Assembly (NCBI GenBank): GCA_016490735.1
Contig: JAEMWC010000165.1
Span: 922,501 to 986,500, forward strand
DNA length: 64,000 nucleotides
Reading direction: 5' to 3'
Source of the DNA: Pachyseris speciosa
Lineage: Eukaryota > Cnidaria > Anthozoa > Scleractinia > Pachyseridae
The position numbers were made by a program, and so were the translations under genes. The notes beneath the pieces are model-generated. The model had not been told where the DNA came from. It made no database searches and was given only the letters and a program-made list of their open reading frames with translations. Shown here piece by piece: positions 1 to 12,300 of this stretch (the first letter of the stretch is position 1; the number at the start of each line of letters is the position of its first letter).

Positions 1-59
1 TTTGGGACTGAGATTTGACAGAATTAGAAACTGATTACAATTACTTTTTCCAAAAAAAA

Positions 60-640
60 AACCGCACAATCCGTAAAATCCGTAAAAGCACAGACAGAGT
101 TTTGTTCCCGATGTATTCCAGCTACTAAAATCCAGAGCTTCAAGTTTCATCCCGTGGAAAGTTCTGTATCATAATTTATGCGATTGCAACGAGAGTTCCA
201 TAACCAACAAGGTGACAATTTTACAGCTGTAACTGTATGAGATTTGAGCAAAAATAGAGGCTGGTTTATGATTTCCCTTTCCATAAAATCCGCAAAATCC
301 GTCGATGCAGACAGAGTTTTTTTGCATGATATATTCCAGATACTGAAATCCTCAGCAGCTGTAAGTTCCACTCTGCGCATGGGTGACTGTTGCGGTCTCA
401 CGCAATTTACGGACAGAAGCGGATAATTGATTCAAAATGAGACTAAGCCAAAGACTCTCAGTAGGGGTGGATATCACGGATTTTACGGTATAACGGGATT
501 TGAATTCAAATGAGACATAGTCAAAGACTTTCTCAGTTGGGCTGGATATTACGGATTTCACGGTATTAACGGAAACGTGAATTCAAATAGAGACTTAGTC
601 AAAGACTTTCTCAGTAGAGGTGGATATGACGGCTTTTAAT
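60..640. repeat. degenerate minisatellite built on a 'TCCGTAAAATCCGT' type motif
   Basis: A block near 76-110 (AAAATCCGT followed by CAGACAGAGTTTT) returns about 215 bases later near 291-320. From about 441 a unit containing AGACTTAGTCAAAGACTTTC, then GGTGGATAT and ACGGATTTTACGG, occurs three times, starting near 441, 514 and 592. Inverted versions (TCCGTCATATCCACC types) recur at about 1370, 1447, 1528 and 2450. No gene is visible in 1-690. Confidence 0.7.
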
Positions 641-689
641 GAATTACGGAAAAATGAATAATAAACAAGTAAATAAATAAAAATAAATA

Positions 690-1240
690 AATTTATTTAT
701 TTATTTGTTTTAACAGCTTTCTTGACCATTACACATGTTACATACAGCAAATTAAACAGCCAAGAAGAAATGAAATATATGTGCAAAGTGATTTAAAGTG
801 ATAAGGTCAAAAGGGCAGGTGCGAACGGGACGCGAGGACCCATGCGAGGCACCTCCCATGATACAAATAATAATTAAAACGCGATCAACCAAAAGACGCC
901 AAATTTAAAAGACGCTAAAAACTAGGGATGGCAGGGGCAGGATCGTACAATTGACCAGGTACAGGGATAGAATATGTCAAAGTGATTGTGCAAAAGGTGA
1001 AACATGTGTTCAGTAACAAAGTTGTGGAAAGGAAGCAGTAGTTGAAAAACTGGTAGGGGGTGAAAATTTACAGATATAGTTCCAGAGCTTAACAATACGA
1101 TTAAAGTAAGAGGCCTGAAAAGTGTTAGTTTTACATACAGGAGTTTTAAGGTTATAGGAATTACTTAGTCTGGTTCGGCCGTGAGAAACAAGAGAAACAA
1201 AATCATAAACATTAAGATCAGTAAAACCATTCCGACATTT

Positions 1241-1245
<5 letters not shown>
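690..1245 (-). mobile_element. 5'-truncated LINE, 3' end with AAATAAAT tail
   Basis: On the - strand one open stretch from about 1240 down to about 1010 reads like the extreme C-terminus of a non-LTR retrotransposon reverse transcriptase (motifs DFVSLVSHGRTR, LKTPVCKTNTFQ, YFNRIVKLWN). It is followed by about 300 bases of 3' UTR and ends in AAATAAATAAAT repeats near 690-712. Only the last 70-80 codons survive, so this is a dead insertion. The clade (CR1/jockey-like) is judged from the C-terminal pattern only. Confidence 0.65.
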
Positions 1246-1271
<26 letters not shown>

Positions 1272-1274
1272 TTA

Positions 1275-1318
<44 letters not shown>
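1238..1318. repeat. (AT)n and (ATT)n microsatellite
   Basis: A run of alternating AT is followed directly by about 13 copies of ATT. The 70-codon ORF across it is just the repeat translated. Confidence 0.95.
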
Positions 1319-1321
<3 letters not shown>

Positions 1322-1518
1322 AAAATATTTATTTTTATTTATATACTTGTTTATTTATTCATTTTCCGTCAAATCCGTCATATCCACCTCTAGTGAGAAA
1401 GTCTTGAGCGAGAAAGAGTGAGAGAGAGAGAGTAGTAAATTTTTATTTTCCATCCAATCCATCAGATCCGTAGTATCCACCTTTAGTTATATAATCTTTG
1501 AGTACATTTCATTATATA

Positions 1519-2843
1519 TTCATGTTTCCGTTGAATCTGTAAGATCCTTAGTATCCACCTAGTGTAGATAATTTTTCGGCCTAGACGTTACGTTGGAATG
1601 GTTGTTGGGAATAGTTTGTTTTGTCAGCAGATCATCCTAACTATATTATTTTGGAGGACGGAACAGTGGATTTTCCGGATTTGACGGATATTTCTTTTAT
1701 TTTACACTTTTAATTCAGAACCACACAACTGATTTCTAATCCGTCATATTGGCGTGTACTGAAGAAATTTTTAGAAGAGACAAGTCTTTTCATCCCACGG
1801 TAGAAAAGCTGTTCAAGACTTTACAGGGTTCGTTTCGCACAGTACCCGAAGATGGGACGATATTGTTGTTTACTTAGGTCCAAGGCCTTGAACTTACAGT
1901 TTGATGGAGAAATTGCCGGGCAAATGTGTGTGTGTGTGTGTGTGTGCTTGGGTAACCTTTTTCTAAAACAAGGCGGGTTTTACGGATTGTACGGATTTCA
2001 CGGAATAGCTTGATTTGATCAATGTGATACATATATCTTTCCTTAGCTCATGTGTAATTGCCTTGTTTTAAGAACACACATCACAGTACTATTCTGTTTC
2101 AAAGAGAAGCCGGTTAAAACATGTAGAACGATTTTTATTTCGCGAAGTTGCGTGGATATCCATTGAAAATACTCCAACCATGTGCCGGATTTCGCGGAAT
2201 AGCTTGATTTGATCAATGCAATACATATTTTCTTATCTCATGTGTAAATGCCTTGTTTTAAAAACACACATCAGTACTATTCTGTTTCAAAGAGAAGCCG
2301 GTTAAAACATGTAGAACGATTTTTATTTCGCGAAGTTGCGTGGATATCCGTTGAAAATACTCCAACCATGTGCCGGATTTCACGGAATAGCTTGATTTGA
2401 TCAATGTAATACATATTTTCTTATCTCATGTGTAAATGTTCATGTTTCCGTTGAATCTGTAAGATCCTTAGTATCCACCTAGTGTAGATAATTTTTCGGC
2501 CTTGAAGTTACGTTGGAATGGTTGTTGGGAATAGTTTGTTTTGTCAGCAGATCATCCTAACTATATTATTTTGGAGGACGGAACAGTGGATTTCCCGGAT
2601 TTGACGGATATTTCTTTTATTTTACACTTTTAATTCAGAACCACACAACTGATTTCTAATCCGTCATATTGGCGTGTACTGAAGAAATTTTTAGAAGAGA
2701 CAAGTCTTTTCATCCCACGGTAGAAAAGCTGTTCAAGACTTTACAGGGTTCGTTTCGCACAGTACCCGAAGATGGGACGATATTGTTGTTTACTTAGGTC
2801 CAAGGCCTTGAACTTACAGTTTGATGGAGAAATTGCCGGGCAA

Positions 2844-2900
<57 letters not shown>

Positions 2901-3310
2901 CTTGGGTAACCTTTTTCTAAAACAAGGCGGGTTTTACGGATTGTACGGATTTCACGGAATAGCTTGATTTGATCAATGTGATACATATATCTTTCCTTAG
3001 CTCATGTGTAATTGCCTTGTTTTAAGAACACACATCACAGTACTATTCTGTTTCAAAGAGAAGCCGGTTAAAACGATTTTTATTTCGCGAAGTTGCGTGG
3101 ATATCCATTGAAAATACTCCAACCATGTGCCGGATTTCACGGAATAGCTTGATTTGATCAATGTAATACATATTTTCTTATCTCATGTGTAAATGCCTTG
3201 TTTTAAAAACACACATCAGTACTATTCTGTTTCAAAGAGAAGCCGGTTAAAACATGTAGAACGATTTTTTATTCGCGAGGTTGCGGGGATATCCATTCAA
3301 AATACTCCAT
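1519..3310. repeat. ~920-bp tandem duplication containing ~190-bp subrepeats
   Basis: The block starting TTCATGTTTCCG at 1519 starts again at 2439, an offset of 920. Both copies run through TTTTGTCAGCAGATCATCC, a (GT)n tract and GGCGGGTTTTACGGATTG. Inside each copy a shorter unit starting GAATAGCTTGATTTGATCAA repeats: at 2003, 2197 and 2385 in copy 1, and at 2957 and 3142 in copy 2 (spacing 185-194). Copy 2 therefore lacks one subunit. The near-identity of the copies points to a recent duplication. No coding sequence is seen. Confidence 0.9.
2845..2896. repeat. (GT)n microsatellite, expanded
   Basis: About 26 TG units here against about 11 at the same place in the upstream duplicate copy (1925-1946). 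The tract has expanded since the duplication. Confidence 0.95.
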
Positions 3311-3464
3311 GTGCCGAAACTAGATCTGTTTTTTGTTTTTTGTTTTTTTTTTTGTTTTTTGTTGTTTTTTTTTTTTTTGCTATGCTTTTGTACCAAAATC
3401 CGTCGCGGTCATGTGACCTGTACTGATGAGGGAACAGGAAGTTTGGGAAACGACCAGAGTTCTC

Positions 3465-3511
3465 TCTTCTTCTTCTTCTTCTTCTTCTTCTTCTTCTTCT
3501 TCTTCTTCTTC
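3465..3511. repeat. (TTC)n microsatellite
   Basis: About 15 TTC/CTT units follow a T-rich stretch with G interruptions (3330-3380). ORFs here are poly-Phe or poly-Glu artefacts. Confidence 0.95.
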
Positions 3512-3569
3512 TCTCTTTTTTTTAATTCTTAAGTAGGTGGCGGCCAACTCGAAAATATTCGCTTCTTTC

Positions 3570-4013
3570 GCCACTACACACATCTTGTAATCTCTACTTT
3601 AGCCTATGGTATTTTTGTAATAGCTAAGTGCAACTCTTGTATTTTTTGCAGTGTAATTGCTTTGTAAATAATGTGAAATAAAAATAAGTGAACTAAAATA
3701 AAAACCTTGCAGTGATTCTGGTATGGACATAGATAGGTCATGTCACTTTTTGTAATCCTGATAAACTGGAGATTTGAAGTCTGCTCAGATAATTTTAATG
3801 CTATTGGTTAGTTACCTTTCTACGCGTGAGGAAATTTTTCAAAAATCTTCAAAATCGATAAACTGGAGATTTTCAAGTTTGCACTAATGAAACGCTTACT
3901 CGGGGTGATAAACTTTGACTGCGAAAACGCGCCAGGTTCAAGGCAAAAGCTAAGCAATATTCCGGTTCCACCTCCCTTAGAAATCCAGTACTGGATTTCG
4001 GGCCTTCTCTACT
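3570..4013. other. non-coding; possible 3' end of an unidentified transcript or element
   Basis: On the + strand AATAAA occurs at about 3676 and 3695 after an AT-rich stretch, as in an element 3' UTR. The phrase GATAAACTGGAGATTT occurs twice (about 3760 and 3857). I recognise no coding sequence. Confidence 0.3.
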
Positions 4014-4021
4014 AAATCACT

Positions 4022-4327
4022 GGGGTAGCAGGGATGACGTAGTGGTGAGAGCACTCGCCTTCCATCAATGTAGCCAGGGATACGATTCCCGGACTCGACG
4101 TCATATGTGGGTTGAGTTTGTTGTTGATTCTCTTGTCTGTTCCGAGAGGTTTTTCTCTGGGTACTCCGCTTTTCCCCTCTCCACAAAAACCACCATTTCC
4201 AAATTCCAATTCGATCCGGAATGCTCGAGCGTTTATTACATGAGCCCTTGGCTCGGGAGATTGGGCAACCACTCCCCACGTTATGAAGCTTAAATAAATT
4301 TGATTTGATTTGATTTGATTTGATTTG
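4022..4327 (+). mobile_element. tRNA-derived SINE with (TTTGA)n tail
   Basis: The head resembles a tRNA gene with internal pol III promoter boxes: an A-box-like TAGTGGTGAGAGCACTCGCC near 4040 and a B-box-like GATACGATTCCC near 4079. A non-tRNA body follows, ending in five TTTGA/TTGAT units. The 8-bp sequence AAATCACT occurs just before (4014-4021) and just after (4328-4335), a target-site duplication that defines the insertion. Confidence 0.85.
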
Positions 4328-4335
4328 AAATCACT

Positions 4336-4975
4336 CGGAGTATTTATTGATGAAAACCTTTCCCCCCTGATGGAATTACCACATTGACGAACTTGTCAAA
4401 AAGGTTCCCTTGGGATTGGCGCCATTTAAAGAATCAGGCCAGGTTTTGTATTCCTTCTTTGTGAACTCGATCTTAACATTGTCTACTCCAACCTTGTCCA
4501 ATCTCATTTCAATTATTGCAGTATTGTATGGGGTACTTGCGAGAAGACCTTATCTGATAGATTGCATAGGATGGAGAGACTTCAATACCCAACGTCAAAT
4601 CCAAAGTGCTATAATGGTTTTTAAATCTTTTAATGGCCTCGTCTCTGAGTATCTTTCATCCAAATTTGTCTATCGCAGAGACGTACCCTCTTATGAACTT
4701 CGAGATCTCGAGAATACGTTAGCTATGCCCTTACCACGTACCAATTATTGTAAAAGTACATTCAGTTATATAGTGGTGCTGTGCTCTGGAACAGTCTTCC
4801 ATCTTATGTAAGGAGTGCGGAATCTTTAACTGATTTTCGAAAGCTATTGAACCAGACAGTGGATTGATATACGTTATACATGGAAAACAGGAATTACAGT
4901 TTTTAAATTTTATTGTAGAATAGGCATCACATTTTTTTCCCATGATGCAGTCACCGTGTTAAAATAAAGAGTGAG
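4336..4975 (+). mobile_element. 5'-truncated LINE, C-terminal reverse transcriptase fragment
   Basis: The translation around 4600-4770 carries the typical C-terminal end of CR1/jockey-type LINEs (VFKSFNGLVSEYLSSKF, then RDLENTLAMPLPRTNYCKS). After a one-base frameshift near 4770 it continues as SGAVLWNSLPSYVRSAESL and stops at about 4866. Remnants upstream (LGVFIDENLS near 4335) belong to the same ORF. A short 3' UTR with AATAAA (about 4963) follows. It is broken by frameshifts and lies directly next to the SINE. Confidence 0.75.
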
Positions 4976-4984
4976 TTAACTCTT

Positions 4985-5219
4985 CTTGTGGTTCATAGAA
5001 CAGTAATTCCTTCTTTTTTCCGCTAGATTTGCTTTCGTTGTCGAGAAAAACAAGCCTAAAAACCCATGTTGGCGTCTTTGGAAGTTGACAAAGAATTTTT
5101 CTTTTGTTTACTTGTGCACTTCCAACTACGCCGACGCAAGTTTTTCAGGCTTGTTTTGTTGACAACGAAGGCAAATCCAGAGAAAAGAAATTAAGGCACA
5201 CGGTTTTATGAACCACAAG
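4985..5219. mobile_element. palindromic MITE with ~85-bp terminal inverted repeats
   Basis: The left end CTTGTGGTTCATA (4985) and the right end TATGAACCACAAG (to 5219) are inverted copies. The match continues inwards through TTGTCGAGAAAAACAAGCCT and its partner near 5148-5165. It has no coding capacity. Such foldback elements move with transposases supplied elsewhere. Confidence 0.85.
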
Positions 5220-5639
5220 GAGGCCACATACAAAACAGTTACAAACATTCAGCTGGCTTGGAGTAAAATAAATAAACACCGAAAAGAGTCACTTTGCACA
5301 TCACAGGAAAAACGCTGTTCGCGACTAATCCAGTGCGCGCTGAGTAAATTAGTAGAAGGAAGAGACTGCTCGCACTCAATGGCGTACAGCGACTTCAGAG
5401 TACGAGTTCATCCCCACCGGGCCCCACAGACACTTGCGACAACATTCATGCGAGAAACTCGCATCGTTTCCATGGCTTCAAAGAGACTAAATTTACACGC
5501 AGTGGGTGGGGGCAAGAAACTGTTCATACTGTGTTGCCTCAATTTTTGGTGCATGATGTACAAATTTTGCCTTATAATAGTCTGATACAATTCTTGGTTT
5601 AAGGAAATTTTACACCAAAAAGACAGGTATTTTTTAGCT

Positions 5640-5751
5640 TTTCAAAACTGACAGCTGCTCATCCCTCCCCTAGTCAAATTGTCCTCGAACCGACACGTCA
5701 GCTGCGTAACAATCGCGAGCACGCGCAGATTGGGAAAATGTTGCGTCCAAC
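5640..5751 (+). promoter_or_regulatory. putative promoter / 5' UTR of the TANGO1-like gene
   Basis: A locally GC- and CpG-richer stretch (CGAACCGACACGTC, CGCGAGCACGCGCAG) precedes the start. The start codon lies in AACATGGCGGAC, a close match to the YY1 motif (AANATGGCGNC) often found at the first ATG of housekeeping genes. An upstream ATG at 5738 opens a 12-codon out-of-frame ORF overlapping the start, which could dampen translation. No TATA box is evident. The 400 bases upstream (5220-5640) show nothing recognisable. Confidence 0.45.
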
Positions 5752-5839
5752 ATGGCGGACACTTTGGTCAAGCTGATAATTTTTGTGCTTTTTATTAGTT
5801 TTCGACCGACAACGTCCGATGTAGACCCAAATCGAGAAG
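5752..5839 (+). CDS. MIA3: exon 1 of the TANGO1-like gene: signal peptide
   Basis: The first ~22 residues have a short basic start, a hydrophobic core (LIIFVLFISF) and a polar cleavage region (RPTTSDV), a standard secretory signal. The exon ends in phase 1 at GAAG|GTAAGTG and joins 6503 (TTTTTGCAG acceptor). In TANGO1 and MIA2 the SH3-like domain normally follows the signal peptide. Here the next two exons encode only polar, acidic sequence. Confidence 0.8.
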
Positions 5840-8800
5840 GTAAGTGACATATGCGTGTTTTTAAACCCCTTTAGTCTTTGAGGGAATTTCTTTCTCATGG
5901 AAAAATTGTGCATTTAGCCGGCTTGGGATTCGCGCTCGAAAAACATGTGTTGAATGACAATAAGAAAACTGTTCATTAACGCTCCAAATATCTGGCTTTT
6001 TTGGCTTCTTTCATTGTAAATAGACAGGATTTGATTGAAAAAAAAAAAAGGAATGTTGAGCAAAGACGAAGTTCTCTGGGGCAGCTCATTTTTGACCAAG
6101 ATCGATTTGGCTCAGTGTGGAACGAAAAAATCTTGCGGCGATCAACTCCACGATCAATTGTTCCTTAACCCTCGTAATAGCCATGATTATTTTTCCTAAT
6201 AGTTACCTAATAATTTATTTGTTTACCGAAAGAAATAATTTCCTTGGTAGTGAAAGGACCGTTAATGTTTGGAAATTCAGGAAGGGCGCTTTCCATTTGC
6301 GAGCCAGAAGAAGACAGCTTGCGAATGTAGCGTACTAATTTGAATGATTCGTTACATATACAGTTGTAAGTCCTTCGAATTCCTTTCAAACGGAGCATAT
6401 GATTTTGAGGAAGGTACAAGTCTGGGAAGTTTGAAATTACAAACTAGCCATAAATCTGGTCTTCTGGTAGGTAAAGTGTTTTCTCACTGTTTCTTTTTGC
6501 AGAGTTGAACAGTAACCTTGACCAGCATGTAAAGGAGGAATCCACAGCTGGTAAGCGATCTGAGGAAGATCATAACGATCAGGTAAAGCACTACCAGACA
6601 AGGTTTTAATTGTATATATTTACACTGTCTTGTAACTCCCGCCTGGTTACAAGAGCTCATTATTTTGGTAAGAGCATTGGACTATTGAGCAGCAGATCAT
6701 TAGTTCAAACCCCACAAACCACAAACCAAACAACAGGGTTGTCATTAAGCACTAGGCCGCAGATTTTCCTAGCCTTATGTGAGTAGGAACCATGGCTACT
6801 CTGACAGAAAAACAAAGCAATGATGCCAGTAAGGAACAAGAATCCCAGGCTACTTGTTTTTCTTTCCCACGTACTGAAAACATTAGTGACAACTCTGCAA
6901 CCTACAGTACCGGTTAAAGGTAAGTTGACAGTCTCGACTCAATCCTCGCGAGAATCAAGTATCGAGGATCGAGTCGAGAATCGAGACTCGATTCACTCGA
7001 AACTCAACTTGATCCTCGTTACTCGATTCTCGCAGGAAGCACTCCATTGTTATTCATCGAGTACGCGATTCATCGAGTACGCGATTCGACTTGCCGAGTT
7101 CTTGAGGAAAGAACGCAGTTGTTCTGTATGGACACTTATGTAGACACTACAACAATTTCCGTTCGAACAACGCAACGAATTCAAGCTAAGGGACAGTGCG
7201 GTGACAAATACTGTCAAAAGTCATTTAGGTTTTGAGGACGCGGTGTACTTCTCGAGAAATATCGCATACTGCATAAAAAAAAGCAAGGTCAAAAGACATT
7301 CAGTTTCTTTCGAGGTCACGGCGTTGTGCTTTTCTACATAAAAATTCCGATGCTCAATTTTAAACTGTTCATATGGCCGCTCGTTCATAAGCGCAACGAA
7401 TCAAGATCGCTGCAGTTCATCGCGGACACTTTCATTAAAAGCGATCAAAATTTCGAGGAAGTGGGCTGTTTGTCGACGAAAATGCACAGTGTACAAGTAG
7501 GCGAATAGTGTAGTCGCTAGCCAGTAGCCGCTTGGCAAGCGTAAGGAATTCAAGGCTAGCGCGATTGATCGAACAAGTTTCGCCACCCCGCGCTCATCGA
7601 CCACGAGGACGCAAACAAGACATAGTAGCTTATCGTATGCACGAGGCCAACTTCGAAAATCGCCCATCGCCTTTGAAATAAAAAAGTTGACAAACGTTCG
7701 ATGGAACACTAGTAAAACTCCGAGGAAACAACCGAAGTGAAATACGTGTATAATTTGGATAAAAACGTCGCCGAGATGATCTTCACTCTTCGTCCAAAAA
7801 TAGCGCAAAGTAAACAGTGAATAAAAATAGACTTGACAGACACCGCGCGTGAGAACAGAAAATTTGCATACCATAACGAATTACACACATTTGTGTTTCA
7901 AGTTTGGAGGAGTTACATTGTAAAATTTATCCCTAAGAACGGTCGAAGAAAATCCCGTTTCAACGAAATAAAGTTACAAACGAGCACCATTAGTGAACAC
8001 ATGTATTGACACGTACGCGTATCGAATTTCATCTTAAAAGTATGCGTGTCTGTGACAAAAACATGCAACGCTCAGTCGGCCAAGTTTTATTCATCGAACA
8101 TCTGTTACTTATTGGGAGATATTGTAGTGGCGTGGTCAGTCCTTGGCCATTCTGTTCTTTCTCAAGCGTTGATTTCTGCGAATCTGCCCATCCGTCAAAG
8201 AGGTTGAATCACATTTAGAAACATATCGCGTACTGAACGACTACTCTTGCATCGTTTGCGTTCCTTCGAGTAGCTGGAGTTGCTTTTCAAGATGTCATCC
8301 CCAATTTGCTCGAGAGGTCTATCGAGTGATCAGCCAAGCGACAAGCTCATCATCTCTGATCTTGCGAGACGCGATCCTCGACTCGATTCTCGATGGCTGA
8401 GCCTCGATCCTCGATGCTCGAAACTCGCAGGAATCGAGTATCGAGGATCGAGTCGAGAATCGAGACTCGAGACTCGAAAGAGACTGTCAACTTACCTTTA
8501 ACCGGTACTGTAGGTCTTATAGTTTGATAACATCTTGCTGGCTGCATGCTCAACATCTGTTACAGTTCAGACGATTGCATCAGTGGCATGAGAAGTTTGA
8601 AGGGGACGTAAAAGGACCCACACCCTTATCAAAAAGAGCAGGCAATGTAGGGTGACCTGACTTCTTCTCCTAGAGCTTGTGCTAATCTTCACAACCTCAT
8701 AAGAGGCCTTAATTTGCATCCTTTTGACAATGATGGTGATGACACCATTTTTTCATACAGTATGAAGGAAGCTGTATTTAAGTGATTTTGTGATGATTTT

Positions 8801-9298
8801 TATCAAAATAAAGCAAACATAGTAGGCAAGCGTTTGTTGATCTTTTGCAGGCCTCAGCAGCAGAAAATGCTGAACCAGTAGAAGGCCAGGGAAGCCCTGG
8901 CTTTTTTTCTCGGATAATTTCCGAGATTGCGGCTCCTCTCTATGAGGAAGAAGAGGAAGACTTCCTCTCAGAGGACAACAGCAGGGAGCCAGATAGCAAG
9001 GTAAGTGTACATCTACAGTGTATGTAAACTGTGTTTCTTTACTCTGTTGGGTGAAAGCATGAGCAGCAACAAGCGTTTATCATGCTTTGGTGAATATAAT
9101 AATATAATATCCTCCCGCTGAACTTTCAATACTGCAAGTCAGGTTGCGCTATTATGCATGACGTTTCTAACAATTTTTTGCTGGCAAACATTTCTAACTT
9201 ATCTCTTCATCCTACACAAGTACATAGTTTTAATACTAGATTTTCAGTCTTAACATTAAATATTCCAGGACAAATCAGTTAAAACATTCTTTTTCTAG

Positions 9299-9341
<43 letters not shown>

Positions 9342-12300
9342 GTACTCCCTAAGCACAAATTTATGGTTTCCCTACATAAAGCTCCTTTTACATATTTTGG
9401 AATCAGAGGATACTTACATTGTATGTTGACACACCTACTTTAGTTAATAAATTAAGCAAGATGTCATGAAATCTAATATAAGTTTGTAATTTTGTAAAGT
9501 TGAATTGTAATAATTCTAGTTCATCTTTTTTGTATCGATTATATAGATTTATCTTCCTTCTCCTCTTTCCTTTCCTTTTCTTTCCTTTTCTTAATCTCTT
9601 CCTACTGAATCACCTTATGTTTGTTTTCCTCTGCCCGCCTCGACTAGCTAAGCTATATGCGAGCAGAGGAAGTTGATATGTGTGTTTATGTATAATTTTT
9701 TTTTTATTTTGTAACTCATAACTGAATATCAGTAAACAGAAACAGAAACAGAAACATGAAGGTTAAACAGATGCAGTCACATTGAACAAGAATAGTTTAA
9801 GCACCGCAATGTATGTGAATGATCATCACAGTTATGAACACTACTTAAGCAGTAGTGAAAATAAAGCCTGAAAAAAAAAACAACAAAAAAACAAGCTTGT
9901 ATGGGGTTTGAACCCACGACCTCTGTGATACCAGTGCAGTGCTTTACCTGCTGGCAGCTGGTTGTTTTGTTGTTTAATAATATACCTGACAGTGATGAAT
10001 TCTATATGAATAATAAATTATGAAAATCATATAATTGAAACTGCAGATTAAAGAATGAGTATGTGAATGATCATCACAGTTCAAACCCCATAGAAGCCTG
10101 AATTTTTTTCAGGTTTTATTTTCACCATTGCTTAAGTACAGTACCGTTTAAAGGTAAGTTGACAGTCTCTTTCGAGTCTCGATTCTCGACTCGATCCTCG
10201 ATACTCGATCCCTGCGAGTTTCAAGCATCGAGGATCGAGGCTCAACTATCGAGAATCGAGTCGAGGATCGCGTCTCGCAAGATCAGAGATAATGAGCTTG
10301 TCGCTTGACTGATCACTCGATAGACCTTCGAGCAAATCGGGGATCACATCTTGAAAAGCACCTTATAATTCCTTCAGCTACTTGAAGGAACGCAAACAAT
10401 GGAAGAGTAGTCGTTCAGTACGTGATGTTGCTCAATCGATGCGCCACAGAATGCGAACCTCTTAGTACAACTGACAAATTGTCCGTGATTCGCAGAAACT
10501 GACGCTTTCCTAAGGTCTTTGAGAAAGCAACTTATTCTTCAGCTACTTGAAGGAACGCAAACGATTCAAGTGTAGTCGTTCTGTACGTGATGTTGCTCGA
10601 TCGATGCACCACAGAATGTGAACCTCTTAGTACAACTGGCAAATGGGCCGGCCTTGCGCACGGTGTTGGTTACCACGCGTCAACAACCCCTAGTATTTGA
10701 CTTTCGCCCTAAATTTTGTCGCTAGAACGCTAACTATTTCAATTGTCGCCTACAGATCCTGAACACTTATCATTTAAACAATTCAGGCCTACCTTTCCAG
10801 TTGACTTAAGTTCGCGTCATTTTAAGAAAACATGGAAATTGTCTTTACCACTTGCGCCTATATTTGTTTACTTCCGTCACATTTGAGGACAATGTTTGCA
10901 TCATTTATCAGCGTTTCGAACGTGCAAGAAGCGTGCGTTTGTTTGGTTTGTATCGTTTGACAGGCAATTTCAAACGTGCGTTTCTTTCGTTTCAAGAGTT
11001 TGGCATCGTGCGTTTCTATCGTTCCAAACGTTTGGTTCGTTTCAAACGTGTCGATGGTTTCAATCGATGTTTACGCTGAACCTCGCACCAAAAATTAAAA
11101 GCCATCGAAGATTTTCATCGCGTCCCAGCTCCAAAATATAAAAAAGAACCAGTTTCAACGTGAAATAAAACATAACTTAATTCAGAAGCTTTGATAACAC
11201 AGGGCACAGGAATTGAAGTGCTAACTTTCGCTGCTGAAGTTAAGCTTAGAAACTTTTTAAGACGCTGGGAATTTATATTTTCATTCTTAATGAAATTTGA
11301 TCGGAGAAGAAATCTGCTGCCTTGGACGTGACGAATGTTGTTGACTCTTTGTGTCATAGCGATTGTAATGTTTGGCAAAGCATTCAATCTGTATTTCTTT
11401 TACTTAGACTTACCTGTTATTAAACTTATAACATTTTGATCGACTGCCTCGTTCAAAGACAAAATAAGAAATTTGTGTGACCGTGTGCTTTGGGAATTTA
11501 ACAATGTAATTTCCTTGGCGCCGTTCCGACGAGACAGAAAATGTACATTCAACAACAAACCACACTTGAAAGTGCCGGTTTGCGATGACATGCAGGGTAT
11601 ATTTTCCACAGAGGCGAAATTTATGAATGGAACGATATGTTGTATTGTGAGAAAATTCAAGGTTTTTAGTTTTGGAACTGTTTGAAAAGAGGTATAATTG
11701 AAACAGCTAAATTAATTTCAGTTCGCGGGAAAATTTCCCGTGAATTATCAGATCAAAGAAATTTGCACAAATGCAAGAAAGCTAAATTTATCATTTTGTA
11801 CAATTATTTTTAGACTTTGATCGATAAAGATAGACAGGAACCTCTCATACAGCTGAAGTAATTCGACTGGTTGTGAATTATATCTATATATGTACTGTAC
11901 TACGGCGGAATGATTAGGATGATTGTGAAGATGAAACCGACAGCGAACGATTAAAAAGTTCCGAACGCTTGAAACGATTGAAATGCAGCTAAAAATAAGA
12001 AACGTTTGAAACGTTTGAAACGATTGAAACGATTTGTTTTACACGATTCACACGCTAAACTCTGCGAACCAAACGCACGTTGCAAACGCCAAGTGCACGA
12101 TAATTTCAATGGCCGGGATCCCTTGCCGACGAACCCAAACATGTGACACTGAACTTGTCAAAGCCACTGCTTCATTATCAACTTATTCAAAGTTTAATGC
12201 GACGGATGAGAAAGTACAATTAATGTGCATCTCAAAAAGGTAAGAATTAGTGTGATATTGTTGCAGGTCGCAATTTTAAGTGTAAATTTGTCCACCTTAT

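Noticed and set aside
2003..3320. CRISPR-like regularly spaced repeats
   Set aside because: Units of about 190 bp are repeated whole without unique spacers. It is a tandem duplication in a eukaryotic genome.
3281..3583. ORFs rich in Phe or Glu
   Set aside because: Translations of T-rich and (TTC)n simple sequence.
5208..5585. 125-codon + ORF upstream of the TANGO1-like gene
   Set aside because: Starts inside a MITE arm and has no domain or conserved composition. Chance ORF.
7401..7874. 157-codon ORF on - inside the CAGT transposon
   Set aside because: No recognisable motif, and it is not preserved in the related copy at 10139-12900.
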